Shown one piece after another: positions 1-8,267 of a stretch of 64,000 nt of DNA. The stretch lies in contig CAYMIJ010000001.1 in NCBI GenBank assembly GCA_964390465.1, positions 310,001 to 374,000 of the forward strand, read 5' to 3'. Origin of the DNA: JADZAI01 sp964390465. Its GTDB lineage: Bacteria; Pseudomonadota; Alphaproteobacteria; Micropepsales; Micropepsaceae. The translations under genes and the position numbers were made by a program. Each line of letters starts with the position of its first letter. The stretch's first letter is position 1. The notes under the pieces were generated by a model. That model did not search any database. It saw nothing but the letters and a program-made list of their open reading frames with translations, and was not told the origin of the DNA.

Positions 1-213
1 CGTGGCGGCGAGGCACATCCTGTCATCACCGACAATGGCAACTTCATCTACGATCTTGATTGCCAGACCATTCCCAATCCCGAAGCTCTGGCCGAGGCGT
101 TGTCGGCAATCCCCGGGGTGGTGGAACACGGCCTGTTCATCGGTCTTTGTACGGGCCTGATTATCGGCCGGGCCGACGGCGCAGAGGTGATCGACCCGCC
201 CGCTCACGGTTGA
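1..213 (+). CDS. rpiA: Ribose-5-phosphate isomerase A, C-terminal part (cut by window edge)
   Basis: Only the last 70 codons are present; the start lies left of the window. The frame is open from base 1 and closes with TGA at 211-213. The stretch ITDNGNFIYDL followed by GVVEHGLFIGLCTG is characteristic of the C-terminal part of RpiA, the cytosolic enzyme that interconverts ribose 5-phosphate and ribulose 5-phosphate in the pentose phosphate pathway. The stop is only 3 nt from the ATG of the glutathione reductase gene, so the two are probably co-transcribed. A ribokinase/nucleoside hydrolase pair at 9.5-11.3 kb would feed the same sugar phosphate pool. Confidence 0.9.
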   Translation, partial: RGGEAHPVITDNGNFIYDLDCQTIPNPEALAEALSAIPGVVEHGLFIGLCTGLIIGRADGAEVIDPPAHG

Positions 214-216
214 GCC

Positions 217-1575
217 ATGACCACCTACGATTACGACCTGTTCACCATCGGCGCAGGGTCTGGCGGCGTGCGGGCGACCCGCATTGCCGCAGGCTTTGGC
301 GCGAAGGCCGCCATCGCCGAGGAATATCGGGCGGGCGGCACCTGTGTCATTCGCGGCTGCGTGCCCAAGAAGCTGATGGTCTATGCCAGCCGCTATGGCT
401 TCGATGCGGAAGACGCCAAAGGTTTCGGCTGGCATTTTGGCGAAGCCACCCATGACTGGGTCGCGATGATCGCCGCAAAGGACCAGGAAATCGCGCGGCT
501 TGAAGGTCTTTACCGCAAGGGGCTTGAGGGCGCAGGCGCCACGATCTTCGACGAGCGCGCCGAATTGGTGGGGCCCCACGACATCCGGTTGATGCGGTCG
601 GGCCGCACGGTGACGGCAAAGCACATTCTCATCGCCAGCGGCGCAAGTCCGCACGTGCCGGACCTGCCGGGCATTGAACTGGCGATCAGCTCCAACGAGA
701 TCTTTCATCTGCAGGCGCGCCCTGCCCGCATCGTCATAGTTGGCGCCGGATATATTGCGCTGGAGTTTGCGACCATCCTTCAAGGGCTTGGGTCAGAGGT
801 GACCGTGATCCATCACGGGCCAGAAATCCTGCGTGGGTTCGATAAGGAATGTGCCACGCACCTACACGGCCAGATGGAAAAGCGCGGCGTGCGCTTCATC
901 ATGAACACCAGCGTGCTGCGGATTGAGGCAGCAGGTAACCAGCGCAACGTGCAGCTTTCTGATGGCCAGCGCATCATCTGCGATCAGATCATGTTCGCTA
1001 CAGGCCGCTGGCCCAACACAAGGGCACTCGGCCTTGAGACGGCTGGCGTTCGCACCAACCTGAAAGGCGCTGTGGAAGTAGATGCCCACAGCCGCACCAG
1101 CGCGCCGCACATCTATGCGGTGGGCGATGTGACAGACCGCATGAACCTTACGCCCGTCGCCATTCGAGAAGGCAACGCTTTCGCCGAAACCGTGTTCAAC
1201 AACAACCCGACAAGCGTGGATCTGGCCGACATTCCGACCGCGATTTTCACCACACCGGAATTTGCCAGTGTTGGCTTCACTGAAGAAGAAGCCCGCAAGG
1301 GTTTCAGCGATGTTCACATCTATAAGGCGCAGTTCCGCCCGATGCGCGCGACGCTCTCAGGTCGTGACGAGCAGGTGCTGATGAAGCTGATCGTGGGTGG
1401 CGAGAGTCACCGCATCCTCGGCCTGCATATGGTCGGCGCAGATGCCGGGGAAATCGCCCAGATGGCAGCCATTGCCATCAGGATGAAGGCGACCAAAGCG
1501 GATTTCGACGCAACGGTTGCCCTGCATCCTTCGGCAGCGGAAGAATTCGTGCTGATGCGCAGCCGCACCGCCTGA
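217..1575 (+). CDS. gor: Glutathione-disulfide reductase
   Basis: A 452-residue FAD- and NADPH-dependent oxidoreductase that reduces oxidised glutathione in the cytosol. The N-terminal FAD-binding motif GAGSGG lies at residues 12-17. The redox-active disulfide sits in GTCVIRGCVPKK (Cys43 and Cys48), the form seen in plant, cyanobacterial and many alphaproteobacterial glutathione reductases. A second dinucleotide-binding motif, GAGYIALEF, lies near residue 175, and the catalytic His-Glu pair is in LHPSAAEEF near residue 437. Length is normal for the family (about 450). It follows rpiA by 3 nt and ends 16 nt before the convergent dsbA-like gene. Dihydrolipoamide dehydrogenase or mercuric reductase are less likely because of the CVIRGC form. 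Confidence 0.95.
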   Translation: MTTYDYDLFTIGAGSGGVRATRIAAGFGAKAAIAEEYRAGGTCVIRGCVPKKLMVYASRYGFDAEDAKGFGWHFGEATHDWVAMIAAKDQEIARLEGLYRKGLEGAGATIFDERAELVGPHDIRLMRSGRTVTAKHILIASGASPHVPDLPGIELAISSNEIFHLQARPARIVIVGAGYIALEFATILQGLGSEVTVIHHGPEILRGFDKECATHLHGQMEKRGVRFIMNTSVLRIEAAGNQRNVQLSDGQRIICDQIMFATGRWPNTRALGLETAGVRTNLKGAVEVDAHSRTSAPHIYAVGDVTDRMNLTPVAIREGNAFAETVFNNNPTSVDLADIPTAIFTTPEFASVGFTEEEARKGFSDVHIYKAQFRPMRATLSGRDEQVLMKLIVGGESHRILGLHMVGADAGEIAQMAAIAIRMKATKADFDATVALHPSAAEEFVLMRSRTA

Positions 1576-1591
1576 CGGCGCAGCGGACGGC

Positions 1592-2293
1592 TTACTTGCC
1601 CTTGGCGGCGAGTAATTCCTTCAGCTTGGCATCGACCTGATCATATCCCATCGGCACCTTGAACTCGAAAAGCTGGCCATCCAGCCAGATCATCGGTGTG
1701 CCGCTTAGCTTCAGAACGTCCTGCGCTTCCTGCTGGATTTCGGTCATGCGCTTGTATTTGGCTTCATCCTTCATACAGGCTTCTGCCTGTTCACGCGAAA
1801 TGCCGGTGCGCCGGGCCAGCGTGATGACGGCCTCTTTAACGTCAGGCACCTGGTTCGTGTGCCACTTATCCTGATTTTCGAACAGGATATCCATGAAGGG
1901 ATAGAATTGCTCTTTCGGCAGACAACGGGCGATCAGCGAAGCCGCCGCCGAAATCCCATCAAGCGGGAAGTCGCGCAGGACGTAATAGACTTTGCCAGTG
2001 TCGATATAGTCCTTCTTGATCTTGGGTAATATTTCCATTGCGACATCCGCACAGTGGATGCAGCCGGACGAGGCATATTCGATCATCTTGATGGGTGCGT
2101 TCGGGTCGCCCATGCCGATGTCTTCGGGTTTCGGTGCCAAGGCCTGCTGAATGGGCGTGCCTGTCGGCGTTGCGGCATTCGCCTGGCTGCTGGACTTTGT
2201 GATGATGTACCAACCGCCACCCGCCACGGCGATGAAAAGGGCGGCAAGGCCTGCATAGACGATGGGTTTGTTGCTCACGCTCGAACGCCTCAC
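1592..2293 (-). CDS. DsbA-family thiol:disulfide oxidoreductase, membrane-anchored
   Basis: A 233-residue protein with one hydrophobic segment at about residues 11-31 and a short positively charged N-terminus, so the thioredoxin-like domain should face the periplasm. The active site is CIHC (Cys78-Cys81) inside the EYASSGCIHC context typical of the DsbA/ScoA-like subfamily (DSBA-like thioredoxin, often called protein-disulfide isomerase). A cis-proline loop is visible in LSGTPMIWLDG near the C-terminus. The likely role is oxidation or isomerisation of disulfides in exported proteins. It diverges from the DAHP synthase gene and converges on gor. CIHC is not the CPHC of classical DsbA, so its redox potential and partner cannot be inferred; no dsbB lies nearby. 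Confidence 0.85.
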   Translation of the reverse strand: MRRSSVSNKPIVYAGLAALFIAVAGGGWYIITKSSSQANAATPTGTPIQQALAPKPEDIGMGDPNAPIKMIEYASSGCIHCADVAMEILPKIKKDYIDTGKVYYVLRDFPLDGISAAASLIARCLPKEQFYPFMDILFENQDKWHTNQVPDVKEAVITLARRTGISREQAEACMKDEAKYKRMTEIQQEAQDVLKLSGTPMIWLDGQLFEFKVPMGYDQVDAKLKELLAAKGK

Positions 2294-2421
2294 AATGGAA
2301 CTCGCCCCCCGATTATCCTAATTTGACCGCGCCTCCAAGCGGTTGACGTTAAGTCTGCCTGACGCGTTTGTATCGCTCGCCGCTGTGCGCTAAAGACAAT
2401 CTGCATATTGCGGATGCGAAG

Positions 2422-3795
2422 ATGACGAGTTGGAGCCCAACTTCTTGGCGGACCAAGCCAGTGCAGCAGGTGCCGGACTATCCGGACGCCGCGCGTCTGG
2501 CCTTGGTTGAGGCGCGCCTCAAATCATACCCCCCGTTGGTCTTTGCCGGCGAGGCCCGCAGCCTGACGGCGGCCTTGGCCGATGTGGCCGAGGGTAAGGC
2601 GTTCCTGTTGCAGGGCGGCGACTGCGCCGAGAGCTTTGCTGAGTTCCACCCCGACAATATCCGCGACACCTTCCGCGTATTGCTGCAGATGGCGGTCGTG
2701 CTGACCTTTGGCGGTTCAATGCCGGTGGTGAAAGTCGGGCGCATCGCCGGGCAGTTTGCCAAGCCGCGTTCCGCCCCCACCGAAACCGTGGATGGCATAG
2801 AGCTGCCTTCTTATCGCGGCGATATCGTGAACGGGCCAGACTTCACACCCGAAGCCCGCACACCAGACCCTGAGCGCTTGCAGCAAGCCTACCTGCAATC
2901 TGCGTCGACGTTGAACCTGCTCCGCGCTTTTGCGCAAGGCGGCTATGCCGACCTGCACAATGTCCATCGCTGGAATCTGGGCTTCATCGCCGGATCGCCC
3001 GCTGGTGAGAAGTATCAGGCACTGGCCAATCGCATTTCAGAAACGCTGGGCTTCATGGAAGCCTGCGGCATCACGCCAGACTCGACGCCGCAGCTGCGCA
3101 CAACCGAGTTTTACACCAGCCATGAAGCACTGCTGCTTGGCTATGAGCAGGCCATGACCCGCGTCGATTCAACCAGCGGCGAATGGTACGATACATCGGC
3201 GCACATGCTGTGGATCGGCGACCGTACCCGTCAGGTGGATGGCGCGCATGTCGAGTTCTGTCGCGGCATCCGAAATCCGCTTGGCTTGAAATGTGGCCCG
3301 TCGCTGAAAGCAGACGACCTGCTGCGGCTTATCGACATATTGAATCCCGGCAATATCGCTGGCCGCCTGACGTTGATCGGTCGGTTCGGTGCAGATCAGG
3401 CCGCTGAGCATTGGCCGAAACTGATCCGCACGATCCAGCAAGAGGGCCGTAAGGTCGTGTGGTCGTGCGATCCAATGCACGGCAATACCGTGAAAACCGC
3501 CAACGGCTTCAAGACCCGTCCCTTCGACCGCATCCTGAAAGAAGTGCAGACCTTCTTCGCTGTCCATCGCGCGGAAGGCACACATCCTGGATCAGTGCAT
3601 TTTGAAATGACAGGACGCGACGTGACCGAATGCACGGGTGGCGCTGTGGCGATCACTGAAGCCGACCTCGCCAGCCGCTATGATACGGCCTGCGATCCGC
3701 GCCTCAACGCCAGCCAGGTTTTGGAGCTTGGCTTCCTCATCGCCGAGAGCCTGAAAGGTCTCGCGCCCGCATCGCGTTTTCAGGCGGCTGAGTAA
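2422..3795 (+). CDS. 3-deoxy-7-phosphoheptulonate (DAHP) synthase, class II
   Basis: First enzyme of the shikimate pathway: condenses phosphoenolpyruvate and erythrose 4-phosphate. The sequence is the plant/mycobacterial class II type, not the E. coli AroG type. Visible family blocks are QGGDCAESF (with the metal-binding cysteine), KVGRIAGQFAKPRS, WIGDRTRQ, CDPMHGNT and HPGSVHFEMTG. I start the protein at ATG 2422 (457 residues), because class II enzymes begin with MxxWxPxSWR-like residues; an in-frame start at 2368 would add 18 unlikely residues. A weak promoter-like pair (TTGACG at 2343-2348, TTGTAT at 2368-2373, 19-nt spacer) lies upstream. It ends 6 nt before the convergent acyl-CoA dehydrogenase gene. 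Confidence 0.95.
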   Translation: MTSWSPTSWRTKPVQQVPDYPDAARLALVEARLKSYPPLVFAGEARSLTAALADVAEGKAFLLQGGDCAESFAEFHPDNIRDTFRVLLQMAVVLTFGGSMPVVKVGRIAGQFAKPRSAPTETVDGIELPSYRGDIVNGPDFTPEARTPDPERLQQAYLQSASTLNLLRAFAQGGYADLHNVHRWNLGFIAGSPAGEKYQALANRISETLGFMEACGITPDSTPQLRTTEFYTSHEALLLGYEQAMTRVDSTSGEWYDTSAHMLWIGDRTRQVDGAHVEFCRGIRNPLGLKCGPSLKADDLLRLIDILNPGNIAGRLTLIGRFGADQAAEHWPKLIRTIQQEGRKVVWSCDPMHGNTVKTANGFKTRPFDRILKEVQTFFAVHRAEGTHPGSVHFEMTGRDVTECTGGAVAITEADLASRYDTACDPRLNASQVLELGFLIAESLKGLAPASRFQAAE

Positions 3796-3801
3796 CGAAG
3801 C

Positions 3802-4953
3802 CTATCCAGCTGCGCGGATGAGGGACTTGGCGATCACCGTCTGCTGGATCTGGCTGGTGCCTTCATAAAGGCGGAAGATCCGCACATCGCGGTAGAAGCG
3901 TTCTGCCGCATAATCCGCGACATAGCCCGCGCCACCATGAATCTGCACGTTACGATCTGCGATGCGGCCCACGGCTTCCGAAGCAAACAGTTTGCAGCAC
4001 GAGGCTTCCATCGCGATGTTCGCGCCCGCATCGCGCTTGCGTGCTGTTTCCAGCACCATGCAGCGTGCCGCATAGGCTTCGGTTTTTGAATCCGCGATCA
4101 TCGCCTGTATCATCTGGAAGTCGGCGATACGCTGACCGAATTGCTGACGTTCCACAGCATAGGCGACGCTGTCGCGCACCAGACGCTCACTGACCCCGAC
4201 GCACACGGCCGAGATATGCAGACGCCCGCGATCGAGCACCTGCATCGCGAGCTTGAAGCCCTCACCTTCCTTCTCGCCGATCAGGCATTCGGCAGGCACT
4301 TCGCAGTTTTCAAAGATGACGTCGTGAATGTGCGCACCCTGCTGACCCATCTTGCGTTCTGGCTTGCCAACCGTGATGCCCTTCAGGTTTGACGGCACGA
4401 AGAAAGCCGAGATACCGCCGGCGCCCTTGTTGTCGGGGTTGGTGCGGGCCATCAGCGTGAAGGCGCCCGCCTTCGCCGCATTGGTGATGAAGCGCTTGGT
4501 GCCGTTCACCACATAAACGTCGCCCTTGCGGATGGCCGTGGTGCGCACGGATGCAGCATCAGAGCCTGCATTCGGTTCGGTCAGGCAGAATGAAGCGATG
4601 GTTTCGCCGCTGGCAATTTTCGGCAGCCAATGATTTTTCTGTTCCTCGCGCCCGAACATGACAAGGCCCTGAGAGCCAATGCCGACATTGGTGCCGATCA
4701 CCGAGCGGAAGCACGGTGACGTCTGGCCCAGCTCGAAACAAACAAGGACTTCTTCCTCCATCGACAGGCCGAGCCCGCCATATTCAACCGGAATGGAGAG
4801 ACCGAAGAGTCCAAGATCGCGCATCTCCTGAATGATGTCGTCGGGAACCTTGTCGGTCTGCGATACCTGATCCTCGATCGGCACGAGACGTTCGCGCACA
4901 AAACGCGCCACAGACGAGATGAGCTGTTCGCGGGTTTCAAGATCAAGAGCCAT
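3802..4953 (-). CDS. Acyl-CoA dehydrogenase
   Basis: A 383-residue flavoprotein of the acyl-CoA dehydrogenase family, full length. Family signatures include FCLTEPNAGSDAASVRTTA (substrate/FAD region), GTKRFITNA, and the C-terminal YEGTSQIQ segment that carries the position of the catalytic glutamate. The enzyme would introduce a trans-2,3 double bond in an acyl-CoA and pass electrons to electron-transfer flavoprotein in the cytosol. Chain-length or branched-chain preference cannot be read from the sequence. It stands alone between convergent DAHP synthase and co-oriented csoR (48 nt upstream). Two further acyl-CoA dehydrogenases lie at 29.3-31.7 kb. Confidence 0.92.
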   Translation of the reverse strand: MALDLETREQLISSVARFVRERLVPIEDQVSQTDKVPDDIIQEMRDLGLFGLSIPVEYGGLGLSMEEEVLVCFELGQTSPCFRSVIGTNVGIGSQGLVMFGREEQKNHWLPKIASGETIASFCLTEPNAGSDAASVRTTAIRKGDVYVVNGTKRFITNAAKAGAFTLMARTNPDNKGAGGISAFFVPSNLKGITVGKPERKMGQQGAHIHDVIFENCEVPAECLIGEKEGEGFKLAMQVLDRGRLHISAVCVGVSERLVRDSVAYAVERQQFGQRIADFQMIQAMIADSKTEAYAARCMVLETARKRDAGANIAMEASCCKLFASEAVGRIADRNVQIHGGAGYVADYAAERFYRDVRIFRLYEGTSQIQQTVIAKSLIRAAG

Positions 4954-5001
4954 GGCGCACCGTGTGATTGTCGCAGCACTATAGAACAGCAGACAGAACG
5001 C

Positions 5002-5271
5002 TCAACGCTTTCCAAACACTTTCAGCAATTCGTCGACCACCTTGCGCTGTTCCGTGACGTCACCAGATTTCATCGCGCGATGAACACAATGGCCGATATG
5101 GCCGCGCAGAAGGTCTGCTTCCACCCGGCTGAGGGCGGCGCGCGCGGCAGCAATCTGCGTCACGATGTCGATGCAGTAGCGGTCTTCCTCGACCATTTTT
5201 GAAATGCCGCGCACCTGACCCTCGATGCGCTTCAGGGCGCTTCTGGTGCGTTTCGTGTCGCCATGCGGCAT
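5002..5271 (-). CDS. csoR: CsoR/FrmR-family metal-sensing repressor
   Basis: An 89-residue all-helical repressor of the CsoR/RcnR/FrmR (DUF156) family. The copper-type ligand pattern is visible: a cysteine in EEDRYCIDIVTQIAAARAAL, then HIGHCV, consistent with a C-H-C arrangement of CsoR. I start at ATG 5271 (MPHGDTKR); an upstream in-frame start would run through the operator. It diverges from the copper ATPase gene copA with a CsoR-type inverted repeat between the two start codons, so it should repress both itself and copA until Cu(I) binds. A formaldehyde-responsive FrmR is less likely because the partner is a copper pump. Confidence 0.9.
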   Translation of the reverse strand: MPHGDTKRTRSALKRIEGQVRGISKMVEEDRYCIDIVTQIAAARAALSRVEADLLRGHIGHCVHRAMKSGDVTEQRKVVDELLKVFGKR

Positions 5272-5272
5272 G

Positions 5273-5289
5273 ATACCCCCCGTGGGTAT
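5273..5289. promoter_or_regulatory. CsoR-type operator between csoR and copA
   Basis: The 17-bp inverted repeat ATACCCCCCGTGGGTAT has 6-bp arms (ATACCC/GGGTAT) around a 5-bp centre. This matches the known type-1 CsoR operator shape, A/T-rich ends flanking a G/C run. It begins 2 nt upstream of the csoR start codon and lies about 50 nt upstream of the copA start, so bound repressor would block both divergent genes. Confidence 0.8.
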
Positions 5290-5339
5290 ATTGAATTGTC
5301 CGATCCACCGGCTTACATCAAGCAGGGGAGAACGCAATC

Positions 5340-7583
5340 GTGATGAAATCTGCGACAGGTGCGGCGTGCTGCGGCGGGCACGAGACGAGCGCGATCGACC
5401 CCGTCTGCGGCATGCATGTCACCATCGCGCCGGGCACACCACAGGCGAACCACGATGGCGTGACGTATTATTTCTGCTGTCCGAAATGTCTTGCCAGGTT
5501 CGTGGCCGAACCCGAGCGGTTTCTGAGTGGTGCGCCGGTTCAGATCAGCGCGCCGCCGGGCACGAAATGGATCTGTTCCATGTGCCCGGAAGTCGAGGCC
5601 GATGGTCCCGGCGCCTGCCCGGTCTGCGGGATGGCGCTGGAGCCTGCACTACCCGTGGCGGGCGCACATGGAGAGAACGCCGAACTTAAGGATATGAGCC
5701 TGCGATTCTGGATCGCTTTGGCCCTGACATTGCCGGTCTTTGTGCTGGAAATGGGCGGGCACCTGTTCGGATGGTCCTTGGGCCTTTCGCACAAGGGTTC
5801 TGCGTGGATACAGGCCGCGCTCACCACGCCGGTGGTGTTGTGGGCAGGTTGGCCATTTTTAGTGCGCGGATGGGTCTCGCTGATGAGCCGCCGCTTCAAC
5901 ATGTTCACACTGATCGCTCTCGGCGTGCTGTCGGCGTGGATAGTCTCGTGCGTCACGCTGATCGTGAACCCGCACGCCATGGTCTATTTCGAGGCGGCGG
6001 CAGTGATCGTGACGCTGACCTTGCTGGGTCAGGTTCTGGAACTGAGAGCACGAGATGCAGCGGGCGGAGCCATCCGCGCACTGATGAATCTTTCACCCAA
6101 AATTGCGCGGCGGGTGCGGCCTGATGGCGACGAGGAAGATGTGCCGGTCGAGATGATCGCTGTGGGCGATCATCTGCGTGTGAGGCCTGGTGAGGCTGTA
6201 CCAGTGGACGGCGTGATCTTTGCTGGCCGCTCGACCCTGGATGAGTCGCTTGTCACGGGCGAAGCAATGCCTGTTGTACGAGCCAGTGGTGAAGCCGTGA
6301 CTGGAGGCACAATCAATGGCAGCGGCACCTTTGTCATGAAGGCCGTGCGCGTAGGGCACAAAACCATGCTGGCGCGGATTGTCGCGCTGGTCGCCGAGGC
6401 CCAGCGCAGCCGCGCGCCCGTGCAGCGACTGGCCGACCGTGTTGCGGCATGGTTCGTGCCGGTGGTGGTTGCCATTGCCGCCATGACATTTTGCGGCTGG
6501 CTACTGTTTGCGCCGGAGCGCGGCGCGGGCAGCGCACTGATGGCAGCGGTCGCCGTGCTGATCATCGCCTGCCCCTGCGCGCTGGGTCTTGCGACGCCGA
6601 TGGCCGTGACCGCAGGAGTGGCACGCGGCGCTCGGGCCGGCATTCTGGTGCGAGATGCCGCAGCACTGGAGGCTTTCGCCCGCGCCGACACGCTGATGCT
6701 CGACAAGACCGGCACACTGACGGAAGGCTGCCCGTCGCTGGCAGAAATAGTGATGCTAAGTGAAGACGATGAAGCGGACGCCCTGCGACTGGCGGCAAGT
6801 GTGGAAGCACTCTCTGAGCATCCACTTGGCGTGGCTATCGTGGCCGGTGCGAAAGCCAGAGGGCTGAACCTATTGTCAGTTGAGCATTTCATATCCGAGG
6901 CCGGTCGTGGTGTTGAGGGCGTCGTAGAGGGTCGCACGATCAGAGTGTCGCATACCCAACACCCTCAGGCGGATGCATTACGTCAGACCGGAGCAACGGT
7001 GATGATGCTGAGCGTCGATGGCGCTACCACAGCGCTGATTGCCGTCGCTGATGCGATTAAGCCCAGCGCCTGTAAAGTTGTTGAGAAACTGAAAGCTGAT
7101 GGGCTTCACCTCGTCATGCTGACTGGCGACCATGAAACGACGGCGCGGCACGTGGCGGAAGCGTTGCGGTTGAATGACGTCCGCGCAGGCATGACACCCT
7201 CCGGCAAGTTGGACACCATGCGCGCCATGCAGGCGCGCGGGGCAGTGGTCGCCATGGCTGGAGACGGCGTGAACGATGCCCCTGCCCTCGCCGCCGCAGA
7301 TTGCGGCGTCGCCATGGGCACCGGTGCTGATGCCGCGCTGGCCAGTGCAGGCATCACGCTGTTGAATGGCGACATCAGCGGGCTGGTACGGGCGCGACGG
7401 CTGGCGCTGGGAACGCTGAAAACGATCAGGCAGAATCTATGGCTGGCCTTCGGCTACAACGCGGCCGCCGTGCCGCTGGCGGCGCTCGGCATCGCGCGCC
7501 CGGAAGTCGCGGCGCTCGCTATGTCGCTATCTTCAGTCAGTGTTATCCTCAACGCCATGCGGTTGCAGAGGATCACACTATGA
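5340..7583 (+). CDS. copA: Copper-translocating P1B-type ATPase with YHS and heavy-metal-binding N-terminal domains
   Basis: A 747-residue inner-membrane Cu(I) exporter. Instead of the usual HMA domain (GMTCxxC), the N-terminus has a YHS domain (residues about 18-62, DPVCGMHV and YFCCPKC) and then a zinc-ribbon-like heavy-metal-binding domain (about 75-101, ICSMCPEVEADGPGACPVCG). The ATPase core follows, with the transport motif CPC at residues 411-413 (CPCALGLATP), the phosphorylated Asp455 in DKTGTLTEG, the SEHPLG nucleotide motif, and GDGVNDAP. The CPC motif indicates Cu(I)/Ag(I). The start is GTG 5340, or ATG 5343, after the GGGGAG ribosome binding site at 5325-5330. It diverges from csoR across a CsoR operator. 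Confidence 0.95.
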   Translation: MMKSATGAACCGGHETSAIDPVCGMHVTIAPGTPQANHDGVTYYFCCPKCLARFVAEPERFLSGAPVQISAPPGTKWICSMCPEVEADGPGACPVCGMALEPALPVAGAHGENAELKDMSLRFWIALALTLPVFVLEMGGHLFGWSLGLSHKGSAWIQAALTTPVVLWAGWPFLVRGWVSLMSRRFNMFTLIALGVLSAWIVSCVTLIVNPHAMVYFEAAAVIVTLTLLGQVLELRARDAAGGAIRALMNLSPKIARRVRPDGDEEDVPVEMIAVGDHLRVRPGEAVPVDGVIFAGRSTLDESLVTGEAMPVVRASGEAVTGGTINGSGTFVMKAVRVGHKTMLARIVALVAEAQRSRAPVQRLADRVAAWFVPVVVAIAAMTFCGWLLFAPERGAGSALMAAVAVLIIACPCALGLATPMAVTAGVARGARAGILVRDAAALEAFARADTLMLDKTGTLTEGCPSLAEIVMLSEDDEADALRLAASVEALSEHPLGVAIVAGAKARGLNLLSVEHFISEAGRGVEGVVEGRTIRVSHTQHPQADALRQTGATVMMLSVDGATTALIAVADAIKPSACKVVEKLKADGLHLVMLTGDHETTARHVAEALRLNDVRAGMTPSGKLDTMRAMQARGAVVAMAGDGVNDAPALAAADCGVAMGTGADAALASAGITLLNGDISGLVRARRLALGTLKTIRQNLWLAFGYNAAAVPLAALGIARPEVAALAMSLSSVSVILNAMRLQRITL

Positions 7584-7595
7584 CAGGCCGCCACA

Positions 7596-8138
7596 TCACT
7601 CTTTGACCCTGACCCAGGACACGGGCGCTGAAATGGCGACCTGACCATTTTTGCTGTCATGGATTTCCGAGGTCATGGTGAAGCTGTCTTCGCCGGAGAA
7701 GGCCCAGATGGTGACCATGCGACTGTCAGCATTACCCAACGAGGTGCTGTTTTCGGTAAAGCCGCGCCCGCTCAACGTGACGGTGCCATAAACGGGTGGG
7801 CTATTTCCATCGGCGCGCAGGGTCCAGATCGACCCATTACCGCTATCCGCAAGGGAAACTGTCCCAAAGAGAACAACGGCTTCCATATGAACGCCGCCGA
7901 TACCGCCACTTCTGGTGATAACACCGGAAATGGCGTTTTTGCTCTTATCCCATTCATAGTGATGCGAGACATACATCTTGTCGGGATAGACGGTTGCATA
8001 GTCCGCTGGCCGCCAGGTGCCGCCGCAGATCATCTCGCAGAGTGGCTTGAGTGGCGAGGAATCGAGTGGCGCATCGGCGGCCAATGCCGGGGTTGCCAGA
8101 ACAGCACCAAGCACTAGATTTTTTGCAAGCCTTTTCAT
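7596..8138 (-). CDS. Secreted protein of unknown function
   Basis: A 180-residue protein beginning MKRLAKNLVLGAVLATPALA, a clear Sec signal peptide with an AxA-type cleavage site near residue 20. The mature part has two early cysteines (LCEMIC) and alternates short polar turns with beta-type stretches, as in lipocalin-like or DUF1579-like beta barrels, but I do not recognise a family. A strong ribosome binding site (AAGGAGAAG) precedes the ATG. It converges on copA with a 12-nt gap and diverges from the CoA transferase gene. A link to copper handling is possible from position only; there is no Cys/His/Met-rich metal motif to support it. Confidence 0.7.
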   Translation of the reverse strand: MKRLAKNLVLGAVLATPALAADAPLDSSPLKPLCEMICGGTWRPADYATVYPDKMYVSHHYEWDKSKNAISGVITRSGGIGGVHMEAVVLFGTVSLADSGNGSIWTLRADGNSPPVYGTVTLSGRGFTENSTSLGNADSRMVTIWAFSGEDSFTMTSEIHDSKNGQVAISAPVSWVRVKE

Positions 8139-8207
8139 TTTTCTTCTCCTTGGCGGCAGGATGATGAGTTGGTAGGGAGCCTATCAGTAAACGGCATTGA
8201 TCAAACA

Positions 8208-8236
8208 GAAGGCGAGGAAGATTCGCCTTCGAAGGC
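8208..8236 (+). promoter_or_regulatory. Overlapping hairpin and palindrome upstream of the CoA transferase gene
   Basis: GAAGGCGA (8208-8215) and TCGCCTTC (8223-8230) can form an 8-bp stem with a 7-nt loop. The right arm also belongs to a perfect 12-bp palindrome, GCCTTCGAAGGC (8225-8236). It lies 31 nt before the ATG at 8268. It could be an operator or an RNA leader structure; the sequence alone cannot decide. Confidence 0.4.
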
Positions 8237-8267
8237 CAATTGAGGCTGAGAGGAAGCGGACCAATCC

